The notes under the pieces were generated by a model. That model saw only the letters and a program-made list of their open reading frames with translations. It had not been told where the DNA came from and made no database searches. The translations under genes were made by a program, and so were the position numbers. From the NCBI GenBank assembly GCA_010356995.1, contig ML996702.1:67552-131551 (forward strand): a DNA stretch of 64,000 nucleotides, given 5' to 3'. The DNA is from Trichodelitschia bisporula. Its lineage: Eukaryota > Ascomycota > Dothideomycetes > Phaeotrichales > Phaeotrichaceae. Positions 52,138-64,000 of the stretch are shown here, piece by piece (the stretch's first letter is position 1; each line of letters starts with the position of its first letter).

Positions 52138-52769
52138 TATTGCGTTCACAATCTTCACGCCAGTCCTGGCTGGAAATACACTGATATGCTGATGACTGTC
52201 CTCGTCATCCGGCTCATTCGGTTCCGGCTCTAGGAATGCTCTCTCTTGAATGCGGCTTTCTAACCGAGACGTTGGACTTCGGCTGAGCGGAGCGGAATTT
52301 CTTTAGGATAGCCCATCTGGACATCAGGTACGGCCTAACGCACGGCCGCACAAAATATGGCAGATAATGAAATCTCAAATGCAAAGCGGCACAAGTAAAG
52401 TATATCCCAACGGAATAGCTTATGAAATCTTTGAGTTCATATCGGGGTGCGGTCTCGCGGTCCATGTGTTTAAGATTTGACATCCAAGGGCACGTCCTCC
52501 GCACAATGGAGTATGGGGCCGGTCATGCTTTCGAGTAGCCATCCACGTTATCCAATCATGACAAGATGTAAGAGACCTTGGGAGAGAATATCTGATGGAC
52601 ATTACTACTAAGATACCAAGTAACAACGGTCAGCGAGATAGTTTCAGATCGGTCGATGATTTGGCAAGGCAGCCCATTCGCATCTCTGAGTCGCGGAGGA
52701 CACGCCAAACCACTCGTATTATCCGGATCAACCCCATCACCGACCACCTCAACCACCGCAACAACCTCC
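52138..52769. other. Intergenic
   Basis: It lies between the decayed copy and the Ctr gene stop. No gene is recognised. Confidence 0.55.
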
Positions 52770-53478
52770 CTACCCACAACAAACAGTAGTCTCCTCTCCC
52801 GGACCCGCCAAGCTGACAGCCTCCCACCCAAACACAAAGAATCCCAGATACGCCCCGATAAAGATGCAAATGATGATGTACCCATTGTAATACATCGCCA
52901 ACCTATCCCATTAGCCTCGCCCTCAAGTACCACAGATGTAGGAGAACTCACAGCATAACAAAATACGCCACCGCAAACTGCAACATATGCAGCAGCGCCC
53001 GAATTGCCTGCTGCCCCACCGTCGGCCTTCCCACCACCCTTACTGGGCCTCCCGTCTTCGACCCCGAACTCCCCTCCGACGACGCCGCATCCCGCCCCGC
53101 CTGCGCAGCCCGATACCCGCGCACAAGTACGCGGTCATATTCCTTGCCCGCGCGGCGCAACAGCTCGAGCACCATGACTAGGAGAATGACGCCGATGCAC
53201 GAGCCTGCGAACATGCCGCGCGACTTGATGTGCCAGCTGCTTGAGAGGAAGCACGTGTCGAGCACGTTCCAGTTCCAGAGCATCTGGAGAGGGGAGGGTT
53301 AGCTAGGTTAGACAAGGTAGGATGGAAGAAAGCGCACTGAGATCTTGCACGCGCCCGGCCCGCCCATGTCCATGTGCATGCCTGTCGCAGAAGCCGACGC
53401 CGCGGCTGCCGTGGCGGTGCCGGTGGCCGAGGACATGGCCATGGTCATTGAGGTCATGGACATCGACATAGAATCCAT
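52770..53478 (-). CDS. Ctr-family high-affinity copper transporter
   Basis: Trimeric Cu(I) channel of the plasma or vacuolar membrane. Three exons (53478-53338, 53283-52952, 52902-52770) give 201 residues. The N-terminus is Met-rich (MDSMSMSMTSMTMAMSS, then GMHMDMGG), the copper-collecting part. TM1 follows WNTCFLSSSWHIKS-like sequence (FAGSCIGVILLVMVLELL). TM2 contains MLLAM, the MxxxM selectivity filter, created across intron 2; TM3 has GAYLG, the GxxxG packing motif. A C-terminal CC pair (TTVCCG) is also typical of Ctr tails. Fungal CTRs are usually copper-repressed through Mac1/Cuf1-type factors, but I did not find their sites. Confidence 0.95.
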
Positions 53479-55465
53479 GACTGAGTGTCGAAGCTTCGGG
53501 TGAGGTATGTAGTATCGACGATGCCGGAAAGACGAGCAATCAAAAATGTGTGCGATGGGTCGTCGTACAATATAGCCTTGCCTGGGTGCCGCTAGTGTCG
53601 TGCGGACCAATCAGGGCCGTGCACGCGAGTGAGGGTGTTTGAGCACGTATTGCGCCGCGCCAAGGGAGGGGCGCAAGGCTGGGTGTGGGGTAGGTGGGAT
53701 GGGGGGGATTTGTGCTCAATATGCCGCAGAGGGGTGCATGAATGGCCATGGGAGAAGGGGGGCCGGATGGAAGATTTGGTGGGGTGATGCCTCTCGCGAT
53801 GGCTTGCTGTCTGCCTTCTTTTCTTGGTGTCACTTGCTTTGAGGGGCCTGGTTCACTTCTTTTAGTTCCAGATGCTGTTCAGCGGCTGTGGTCGGGACCG
53901 AGTTGGATCTCCAGCGCTGACTGCCGAAATGCACTCAGTATTGTCGAGGCGGTCCAAAGTCTGTCCGTCCACCAGTGGTGCCATGACACAGTTGTCGATA
54001 CCGTGATCGCTCAACACTCGGCTAGCTGCTGGGAGAGAGAACCAGTACTTCCTTTGTCGGTGGCCGTCAAAACTTTACCGTAGCTGTCGTCGAGCCAGCC
54101 AAAAATCTCTCCGACCATCATCCTATATCAGCAAGTGGAAGGTGCGTTGCTCAATTCGAGCACGGGCTGCGGCGAATATGAATGAGCTGGTGCTCATCCA
54201 GCAGCGTCAGGAACTCCTGGACTTTATCGCGACGCTGGACTTGGATGAGATTGGCGACACAATAATCGGCGGGAATGATTCTTTGAGAAAACAGAAGCAA
54301 CAAGCATATACGTCACCATGGCTTTGGCCCGGCTGGTGAAGAAATCGAGGCCCGGCCTTACCGCAATTCGATGTCGAATCCACATATGCAGCGAGGCAGG
54401 CTGCAGGAGGCAATCAGAGCATCGTCCGTGGCTTGCAACGAAGTCGTTTGAGCAGAATAAACAGTACCCTTATGGCTACAAGCCAGAACTCCTAGGAAAG
54501 AGAAACATGTCGAGGTGAAGATAAAGCGGTGTTTGAAGATGCCAGCTGTTCGGCCGACGTCGCATCCAGAGGCAGCCCTGTCACGTGATAGCTAGCTTCG
54601 AGACAGCTTTAGAGCGATAGCAACGGAGCATTTTGAAAGCGAGTACCGGTAGATCTTGTCTGTATCAAAATAGCCATAACGAAGTTATCACGACTTTTTA
54701 GCCGAGCTTCAAGGCTAAGTTTTGACCTTTGCGGTTTCCAACGGCTATTGAACATCATCGGCATCGTGCGCAGCATCACTACCCACCCAGCTTGGATGTC
54801 AGTCTTGACGCTGTACTTCGGTTGCTGTGACACCCCAATTCCCGACATCATTTCCTCAACTTAATGAATTCCTCATCATTGTCGAATTGAACTTCTTGCT
54901 TTACGCGGATCGTCTTGCCAGAGAATCCGTAGCATGCGTTCGCCGGGGAGGGTGATCTCCAGGCCGCGCTCAGCTGATAAGAACATGATCGTCTGTTACG
55001 TCACTCGAGTACCCTTACATACTTCGACTGTTGTAGGACCAAATGCATCATGAAGTCTACCCTCACGCTGTCCAAGACAGAAAGAGCGATCGTTGCGATC
55101 AGGATGCAGGAGAAGTAACTACACTATGTATTCGACATCATATCCTTTGATACTGATAACCATGGGTAGGTGGAGTGCATATCCTTCTTAACACGCCACA
55201 TGCAGGCACTGCATCGCCGATCAATCCCCTTCCGCACCGATGCTACGAGAATATGCCACTTCGCGTCATGCGTGACGTCACGACGACACTGGAGCGACGT
55301 CACTATAACCGGGAGTTTAAATGGCGATGGAACGCTCGGATGAGAGAAGCAAAGTACACCGCTGCCCACCAGAAAATTAGAAGACTACACTTACTCGTAC
55401 CAACTCAACCACAACCCAAAATCCTCCGTATCGCCACCCATCATACGCAACCGAAGAACAACACA
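53479..55465. other. Long intergenic region
   Basis: Two kb upstream of both the Ctr gene (-) and the hydrophilic-protein gene (+). The part from about 54080 to 55170 is clearly AT-richer. A 65-codon frame at 54142-54339 (NELVLIQQRQELLDFIATLD) looks protein-like but has no recognised family. No RNA gene is seen. Confidence 0.5.
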
Positions 55466-56170
55466 ATGGCCCCCATCGCCCCCTCTTCCGGCACCAAGGT
55501 ACACCCCCCATCTCCCCTCCCCAGCTCCAACCTAACAGCCCAGGTGTCCTCCAACTCCCCCATCACCGAAAAGCCTGGCTTCATCGCCGCCGACAGCCTA
55601 GCCGCCGAATCCGTCCGCGACCACGGCGCCTTCAGCGCCAACCCCTCCACCGGCATCTCCGGCCAATCCGCCAAGGGCATGACGGCCAACACCTCGGACA
55701 CCAGCGCCGCGAGTGTCCGGCCCCCGGCCCCGAACGCCGAAGCGCGCATGCAGCAGCACAAGGAGCGCAAGGAGCACGGTATGCACACGGAGTCTATGCG
55801 CGGCTCTGGACTGGACAGCTCACGCTGGGCAGATATGGCTGAGGAGGCTGCGGTTCGGGAGCAGGATCGTATTCCGGAGGGTGGGCCCGTGGGTGGGATG
55901 GGAGGGGAGGTGAAGGGGAATGCGAAGACAGCGCCGACGGGGATGTGGCGCAATGTTGATCCCGCTGTGCTCAAGGCCAAGGGGAAGAATTTGAAGGAGG
56001 GTGGGTTTGAGGGGGAGGGTGGGGTGGGTGAGATTGGGGGGGATATGGATCCGAGTCGTAAGGCGGAGGAGAAGATGATTGGGAGGAATTATATGGGTGA
56101 GGGTGTGGGTGTTAAGGACACGGAAGTTGATAAGGGATTGTATGGTGCGCTGGGGGAGGAGAGGGCATAG
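55466..56170 (+). CDS. Hydrophilic Gly/Glu/Lys-rich protein, function unknown
   Basis: Read with one 45-nt intron (55499-55543, donor AAG/GTACAC, CTAAC before the acceptor), which is in frame and stop-free. Exons 55466-55498 and 55544-56170 give 219 residues; without splicing, 234. The N-terminal block SPITEKPGFIAADSLAAESV looks conserved; the rest is strongly hydrophilic and Gly-rich, with no membrane segment, like stress or desiccation proteins. No domain is recognised. Met55466 (MAPIAPSSGTK) is preferred over upstream Met codons, whose frame is AT-rich and unlike the protein. Confidence 0.65.
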   Translation: MAPIAPSSGTKVHPPSPLPSSNLTAQVSSNSPITEKPGFIAADSLAAESVRDHGAFSANPSTGISGQSAKGMTANTSDTSAASVRPPAPNAEARMQQHKERKEHGMHTESMRGSGLDSSRWADMAEEAAVREQDRIPEGGPVGGMGGEVKGNAKTAPTGMWRNVDPAVLKAKGKNLKEGGFEGEGGVGEIGGDMDPSRKAEEKMIGRNYMGEGVGVKDTEVDKGLYGALGEERA

Positions 56171-56805
56171 ACTTGGGGCATGCTGTGATGGTGGGATAAT
56201 GGCGTTGGTATGTCGAAAATTGGATGTTGTTTGAAGCTATTTTGGTCATGGTCGTGATGCATGCCCTACAGCCCTAGAGCAATGAACCAGCTGCGGGGTA
56301 GCTGCGGCACGGATCGCGTACGGCATGAAGTGATCGGCGCGCAGGGAACGTCATAGCTTCCGATGTTAAAAACGGCCAGCTGCGGGGCACAACAGCTCAT
56401 CCCCTACACTTACCGAATCTACTACCCAAACGAGAGAGATATTCCGCCCACCGCCTCTCCGCATCGTGAAACTCAAATTCTAAAGCCCTTACGGCACCTT
56501 ATCTACGCCGTGCGCGCTGCGTGTGAGCTTCCAGCCCTCTCCAATCGCGGCTTAACCCGCGTGGTGGTCCGACATCTGAAACGCGGGCCCGTCGCCAATC
56601 CAGCCTCTCCACCGCGGGGCGCGTCTTGACACGCTCGCGAGGCTGGCGTCCGCAGGCTCCTTGTGTCACGGGAAAAGCAACACCAAATAGAAGGGGCGGG
56701 GGTATAAACACGCTTGCGGTCCCGCTTTCGAGTCTAGTTGATAACGCTTTCATCTTCGTCTTCAACCTCAATCCAGGCCCCGAGTTCCACATCAATTCCA
56801 CCGCG
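56171..56805. other. Intergenic / promoter
   Basis: Separates two plus-strand genes. It contains a TATA-like box at 56703-56708. No gene is seen. Confidence 0.55.
56703..56708 (+). promoter_or_regulatory. TATA-like box
   Basis: TATAAA in the context GGGGTATAAACACG, 98 bp before the start codon of the AhpC/TSA-like gene, in the usual range for a fungal TATA element. Confidence 0.4.
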
Positions 56806-57562
56806 ATGGCGACTTCGACTTCATCTGCGCCCGCCGCGGAGCCTACTCGTACAACCTCTTCCGATCCTCCATCCGCAACGGATCCAAAATCCTCCACGCT
56901 TCCTCCATCCGACGAGCCTCCTTCAGCCGAAGCCCTCGCCGCCGCAGATACAATCCCCATCTTCAGCGCCCCAGGCACAAGCACACCCTTCCGCGACATA
57001 TATGCAGCCGACGACATAGACCGGCACCTCGTAATTTTCGTCCGGCATTTTTTCTGCGGCGTTCGTCCCCCTCCCTCCCACCCCTCCAACCCCAAACCCA
57101 CCCGCTAACCTCCTCCAGATCTGCCAAGACTTCCTCGCCTCCTTCTCGCACACCATCCCCCCCTCCAGCCTCCCGCCTCGCACTCGGATAACAATAATCG
57201 GCCCCGGCAGTCCCACGCTCATCCCCAGCTACCTCTCCGCCACCAGCTCCCCCTACACCCTGCTCTCCGAACCCACCGGCCAACTCTACGACGTGCTGGG
57301 CTTCATCCGCACGCTGTCCCTCGGTGATAAGAAGCCAAGTTATGTAAAGAGGAGTATGTTGGTGGGGAGTCTGGCGAGTATAGCGCAGGCGTTTGGGACG
57401 GGGAGGGAGATGTTAAAGGGAGGCGAGTTCGATCGGAATGGCGGGGAGATTTTGTGGGTTAGGAAGGAGGACGAGTGGAACGTGGAGTGGATACACAGGA
57501 TGAGGAATACGAGGGGGCATGCGGAGATTGATACTCTCAAGCAGGTGTTAGGGGTGGCGTAG
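56806..57562 (+). CDS. AhpC/TSA-like thioredoxin-fold protein (AAED1/PRXL2 type)
   Basis: Thioredoxin-fold protein of the AhpC-TSA_2 group. Two exons (56806-57060, 57119-57562) give 232 residues. Exon 1 is Pro/Ser/Thr-rich and ends in the redox motif; HLVIFVRHFFCG joins ICQDFLASF across the intron to give a CGIC (CxxC) pair. Downstream, PYTLLSEPTGQLYDVLGFIR is the characteristic second half. GGEFDRNGGEILW and MRNTRGHAEIDTLKQVLG match the family's end. Fungal members are poorly studied; a redox role is inferred from the CxxC pair only. The donor is GTTCGT. Confidence 0.92.
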
Positions 57563-57821
57563 GAGGCGTGACATGTGGAGGTTGAGCGTTGAGGCGGGTT
57601 CGCGGCGGCATAGGAGGTGGGCGGATGTATCGCACGTCGAATACGCGCTGGCATGTGGAGAGCGGTACTCTGAACAGTTCAAGGCGAGGCATAGGCAGGC
57701 ACGGCGTTAGATTCCCCCAACCAACAGATACAGTATACAACTTTCCCTCCCAAACCCAGATCTACAACCTACTCCCCGTCCCTTTTACATCCACCACACA
57801 CCTGTCCCATCAGCCCGCCTC

Positions 57822-60384
<2,563 letters not shown>

Positions 60385-60806
60385 CTACCTCCCCTTCTCA
60401 TCCTGCATACCAATGGTATCTGGTGCCTCAGGAAACTCCTCCTTCGCTTTCTTCTGTCCCTGCTGCCTGTCGCGCTGCTCCGTCGCATTACCACCCTCAC
60501 CGTTCTCCTTCGCGCTACTGCCATATTAGCGCGTCAATTAGCAATGTACTAAACGCCTGCGCGCCAGCCCACTTACGCCTTTGCCATCCTACTCCCGTCG
60601 GACTGTGGGTCGAGTCCTTTCTTGTCTGTAGCGTGCGTGGAATCGGGATAGCCTTCGGTAGCAACGCGCTTAGACTGCGAGGAGCCGTGGGAGGAGTCTT
60701 CGCGGGGACGGAGGGTCGTGGTGAATGGACGGGTGGTGGTAGCACGGGACGCGATGCGTGTAGGCAGGGACCGTATGGCCCGGACGGAGAGAGTAGAGAT
60801 AGTCAT
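60385..60806 (-). CDS. Small predicted mitochondrial protein
   Basis: Two exons (60806-60577, 60517-60385) give 120 residues. The N-terminus MTISTLSVRAIRSLPTRIAS is rich in Arg, Ser and Thr without acids, a likely mitochondrial targeting sequence, with RPFTTTLRPRED marking a possible cleavage region. The mature part is hydrophilic (KENGEGGNATEQRDRQQGQK) and ends with the compact block EEFPEAPDTIGMQDEKGR, which I recall as a shared ending in small fungal mitochondrial proteins (memory only). Function unknown. A TATA-like box lies about 90 bp upstream. Confidence 0.75.
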
Positions 60807-61124
60807 TGTGCGGATTCTCGAGTAGCAATTCGGTAGCAATTCAGGCTTGAGGTTGTCAATGGTTCGTGAAGCTGTTTGTCATTGTCTCGCGGGTTTTATA
60901 TCCGACACCATTCCCCGTCCCTCGGCCTTGGTACTCGACGTCATCACGACGCTGCTTGGCCGCACCACGTACCGCGCACCCCGGCCCTCGGCTTGGCGGC
61001 CGTGCCTGGCGGGGGTGAGTGAGTCCTTGCAGTCGGGCGGGGTTGGTGATGGCCGTTTTTTCAAGCTTCACTTCTTGCTAGACTAAGTATGCACCTCGGC
61101 CGTGTTTATAAACCTATTGCCGGT
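60807..61124. promoter_or_regulatory. Divergent promoter region, small mitochondrial protein / Pcc1
   Basis: 318 bp between two divergent starts. On the minus strand TATAAAA (60894-60900) lies about 90 bp before the start of the mitochondrial protein gene. A TATAAA at 61107-61112 is only 13 bp from the Pcc1 start, so is probably not a core promoter for it. Confidence 0.45.
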
Positions 61125-61564
61125 ATGGCGGCTGTGGATGATCTGGATGATCTGGACGAGCGCTTCCCGTGCAAACTGTGCGTGGCCCCGGGCGGTGTGG
61201 AAGGGAAACTGACAAACGTAGCGTCCTCACCATCCCCTTCCCCACCCACCGCCTCGCGAACGCAGCGCTGCGGTCGCTCGCCGTAGACGAGGAACTTTCG
61301 CAGCTTGTGAAGCGCGACTTTGCACTCACCAACAATGATGGGGATACAAGTACAAGCGAGGGCAAGGGCGTGGAGGCGGACACGGTCCTGCTCGTCACGT
61401 ACCGCGCAACCACGCACCGCATGCTCCGCGTCGCGGTCAACGGGTTCTTGGAGAGTGTACGGCTCGTGGTGCAAGTCATGGAGGAGGCGGACGAGGATGT
61501 AGTCCTGCGGCCCAGCAGGGAGACACTGGTTGGTGCGCAGGGCGTGGAGAGCGTGGAGGTGTGA
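61125..61564 (+). CDS. PCC1: Pcc1, KEOPS/EKC complex subunit
   Basis: Small dimerising subunit of KEOPS, needed for the t6A modification of tRNA and linked to telomere maintenance and transcription. Two exons (61125-61177, 61222-61564) give 131 residues. The Pcc1 fold is visible: FPCKLVLTIPFPTHRLANAA across the 44-nt intron, then ALRSLAVDEELSQLVKRDF, TVLLVTYRATTHRMLRVAVN and FLESVRLVVQVMEEADED. An upstream in-frame Met at 61089 exists, but it adds an unrelated stretch. Longer than yeast Pcc1 (88) mostly by the central Gly/Ser/Thr insert and the tail, as in other filamentous fungi. Confidence 0.93.
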
Positions 61565-63036
61565 TATTGTGGGTTGGGGTTGGGGTAGCTACGGATTGTA
61601 CTGCCACCTCAGACGGAGACGATGCTGCGATATTATGAGGGCCGATGAGGCTCTGCGCATATTTGGGGGCGACAATGAAGCAAGTGCCGTGTACCCGCTT
61701 TCCTCAACGCCGCGGCCGAGTCGTGGAGGCTGGTGCGGGCTGCTTTGGGTGCTTTCGTGGTATTGGCTTTCAGCTGCGTGCGTGGCGGGTGTTTGTCTTG
61801 TACGTAGCGCGGGCGGTTGTTGCTCCGATCACGGCTTTGACGGTGGTGGAGGCGCTGTGACATGCAGGCACAAGGCTATGACAGACGGAGGGGAAGACGG
61901 AGACGCAACCGCAGACGCAGGTACGGAAGCTTACCATCCACGACACTGTTCAGCATTAACGAGCGCTGCGACGCAATATATCACTTCCTTTCCTCGCCGC
62001 TCACATCTCGCCCTAGCATCGTGCATCACCGTCTAGCTCCCGCTTTGGGGGCCGAAATCTAGCGCTACACAACACAAGCAACACAAGCAACAAACAAAGA
62101 ACCAACAGCCCTATCACCGCTCGCTAAAGCTCGATTCTGGACCTCCCTCCCCTCGCATGCGGGCGCCACGTTCCTCAAACATGCACACTGCAGGTCCCGG
62201 CACGCGATGCTGTGATTGGGCGGAGCACGCGCTGGGGGTGCGCCTGGCGCTCTGTCAGGGGAAGATATCGGGGGTGGGATCTAGAGCAGGTCTTTTATCG
62301 ATGCTATTTTGATGTCATGGTGAAGGCGATGGGGTTGAGTGGTGAGTCTGGCATCTCGGGTGCGAACATGTTCTTACGATACTAGGGTTCGCTGGATGGA
62401 TGTGAATATGGATATGGAGTTGGCGGACGCCCATCACGCCTCTCCTCAACTCAACCACAACAAGCTTCCGCCACACCTGCCCCCGCGCCACCCCCCTCGA
62501 TTCTTTCGTGGGTTTGAGCCGCACGCGTGGTCAATGCAGGAGTGCGGCTGAGGTTCTGGCGCCAGCCTTGCCGAGAGTTCTGGGGCCCGATTCGGATGGT
62601 GCCCCGTGCGTAGGCTGTGATGGTTGACCGGTCTGGATGTTGGGGATGGAGGAGGGATATGAAGGCGTGCCCAGATCCATATTTGGAGGCTCTGGTTGGG
62701 TTTGTGATACCGCCGACTTTTTCGTTCTTTGTGTGAGTTGTGGTTTTGAAGCTGTCGTTCCTTTGCGAGTTGGATATCGCGAGTGAGATTGTCTATCATT
62801 TTGGTATCGACTGTTTATCGTTTGGCATTGAACGTCTATCATTCCGCGTCTACTTCCGTACCGTCTGTCATTCGGCATCTGGCAGCAGTCGCTGGCATCT
62901 ACCGTCTGCCATTTAGCATCTAGCATCCATCATCCGGCATCGACCGTCTACCATTCGGCATCGACTGTTCACCCTCACTGCTATGCAATAAAAACACCCT
63001 TCTTGTCTTACCACCATACATCCGTAGCCAGCAACC
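61565..63036. other. Intergenic with degenerate repeats
   Basis: 1.5 kb between two plus-strand genes. A degenerate tandem repeat fills about 62795-62975. I see no coding gene; open frames here are Arg/Gly-rich shadows. Confidence 0.55.
62795..62975. repeat. Degenerate short tandem repeats (about 20-24 bp)
   Basis: Variants of CATTCGGCATCGACCGTCTA recur about eight times in direct orientation (GGCATTGAACGTCTATCATT, GGCATCGACCGTCTACCATT and similar), with drift in spacing. The block ends about 60 bp before the start of the next gene, so it is in that gene's promoter. Confidence 0.8.
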
Positions 63037-64000
63037 ATGAACATCATGCGTCCCAAATCCAAATCCAAAAACCGCGCCTTTGACGCGCGCAGTTCGTCCC
63101 CCCCTCCCCCATCATCATCCCCTAACTAACAAGGCAGAACAACGCACGCCCCTCACCTCGCGCTTCTCCTCCCGCCCCGCCCTCATAAAACTCTACAGCC
63201 TCCTCGCCGTCCTCATCCTAACCCTCGCCCTCATCGGCCTCCTGGAATACGCAAACCGCACCCTCCCCTCCGGCCAGAAATCCGCCTTCAAGGCGCCGGA
63301 CCTGCACAAGCGGCAAGTCGGCGGGAACGGCACAGTCACCGCCAACACCACCTCGCCCGACCCAGCTCCTCCTCCTCCCCCTCCCGCAGCGAACCCTCCT
63401 GCAGCGAACCCTCCTGCAGCGAACCCTCCTGCAGCGAACCCTCCTGCAGCGAACCCTCCTGCAGCGAACCCTCCTGCAGCGAACACCACCACCCCACCGC
63501 CGGTCGGCCAAACCCCCGGCCAAACGGCAGGGCAGACAAACGGCCCCTTCGTCGCGCCGACCAGCACCTCGCCCCTCCCGTCCTGCCCCACAGGCGACAT
63601 AAGCACCTGCACCTGCCCGCCCGACGCCGAGCTCCCGGACTGCGCATGCACGCCCTCCAGCGAGGTCACCTTCTGCAGCTGCAGGATCCTATCCGAATCG
63701 CGCTCCTGCGTCTGCCCGCTCGACCAGTCGACAGGCGGCGGGTGCGCGGGGAACAGCACCGTCATCCCACCCGCCCCAGTCGGCGGCACCGTCGTCACTG
63801 TCGTCAACGCGTCTGTACCCATCACCCCTAACACCACTAACTTAACGGGCAGCGCGCCCGTCGGTGTGGGCGGTGTCACGCTGCTGGACACAGGGAACAG
63901 CACGGTCCCGGTGGCGAATATCTGCCTTCCTTCGGCTTCGGCGTCCGGTCCATTTAGGCCGGTGAGTGTCCTCGGCCGTCGGGCTGATTCAGCGTCGGGC
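63037..64000 (+). CDS. Membrane protein with Pro/Ala/Asn repeat, 5' part only
   Basis: The gene runs off the window. Exon 1 is 63037-63091 (MNIMRPKSKSKNRAFDAR), intron 63092-63137 (donor GTTCGT, CTAAC before acceptor), and exon 2 from 63138 to about 63961, where GTGAGT suggests another donor. A membrane segment follows the basic head (LIKLYSLLAVLILTLALIGL), giving a type II or signal-anchor layout. The ectodomain carries a seven-fold Ala-Ala-Asn-Pro-Pro repeat and then a Cys-rich block (CTCPPDAELPDCACTP, CSCRILSESRSCVCPL). It may belong to the fungal DUF3433-type wall/membrane proteins, but this is uncertain. Confidence 0.7.
63386..63490 (+). repeat. 15-bp coding tandem repeat (Ala-Ala-Asn-Pro-Pro)
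   Basis: Six perfect copies of GCAGCGAACCCTCCT (63386-63475) followed by one partial copy (GCAGCGAAC). Perfect identity between copies implies recent expansion, and the unit keeps the reading frame. Confidence 0.95.

Noticed and set aside
54142-54339. 65-codon ORF with helical composition
   Set aside because: Too short, no family, no splice partners and in an AT-richer spacer; mentioned only within the intergenic entry.
63386-63490. Regular repeats as a CRISPR-like array
   Set aside because: Copies are contiguous without spacers, code for protein in frame and lie in a fungal gene.

Overview
This window is nuclear DNA of a filamentous ascomycete (Pezizomycotina). Genes are GC-rich and closely spaced on both strands. 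Introns are mostly 44-60 nt with GTRNGT-type donors, CTAAC/CTGAC-like branch sites and short acceptors. The gene set is typical of the group: SNF4, an Mbp1-type APSES factor, a giant FMP27-family protein, a GT15 mannosyltransferase and class III alcohol dehydrogenase. The class within Pezizomycotina cannot be fixed from sequence alone; Dothideomycetes is only a guess. There is one 30-base assembly gap (15920-15949).

Layout. 1-13 kb: Mbp1-like regulator (-), complex I NDUFB7 (+), OGFr-domain protein (-), mitofusin Fzo1 (-), RhoGAP (-) and Snf4/AMPK gamma (-). 13-20.6 kb: PP2C phosphatase (-), the gap, ESCRT-III Vps2 (-), a gene-poor stretch with one orphan ORF, and a Gfo/Idh/MocA oxidoreductase (+). 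20.9-31.3 kb: proline-rich protein (-), GT8 glycosyltransferase (-), mitochondrial carrier (+), a secreted protein with copper-monooxygenase-like histidine motifs (+) and a Kre2/Mnt1-type mannosyltransferase (+). 32-39 kb: a conserved-looking membrane protein (+), RanBP1/Yrb1 (+), the YEATS protein Taf14 (+) and a tandem duplication. 39.9-48.7 kb: one uninterrupted 2951-residue FMP27/BLTP2 gene (+). 49-64 kb: DUF427 protein (-), unknown protein (-), a small secreted ORF and its decayed tandem copy (+), Ctr copper transporter (-), hydrophilic protein (+), AhpC/TSA-like redox protein (+), S-hydroxymethylglutathione dehydrogenase (-), small mitochondrial protein (-), KEOPS subunit Pcc1 (+) and the 5' part of a repeat-bearing membrane protein (+).

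The genes do not form a biosynthetic cluster or an obvious operon-like system; this is mainly housekeeping chromosome. Several share short divergent promoters: Mbp1/NDUFB7, GT8/carrier and small mitochondrial protein/Pcc1. Gene structures were rebuilt by hand from splice signals and family-conserved residues, and each multi-exon CDS listed sums to a whole number of codons.

The most interesting observations are: the secreted PHM-like protein, which keeps the HH, HxH and Met copper-site pattern at nearly PHM spacing but has no third CuA histidine; two inferred GC-AG introns; a 10-nt internal microexon; introns hidden inside open frames because they are multiples of three without stops; and a decayed tandem copy of a small secreted ORF. 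I recognised no transposon, viral fossil, tRNA, rRNA or CRISPR array.
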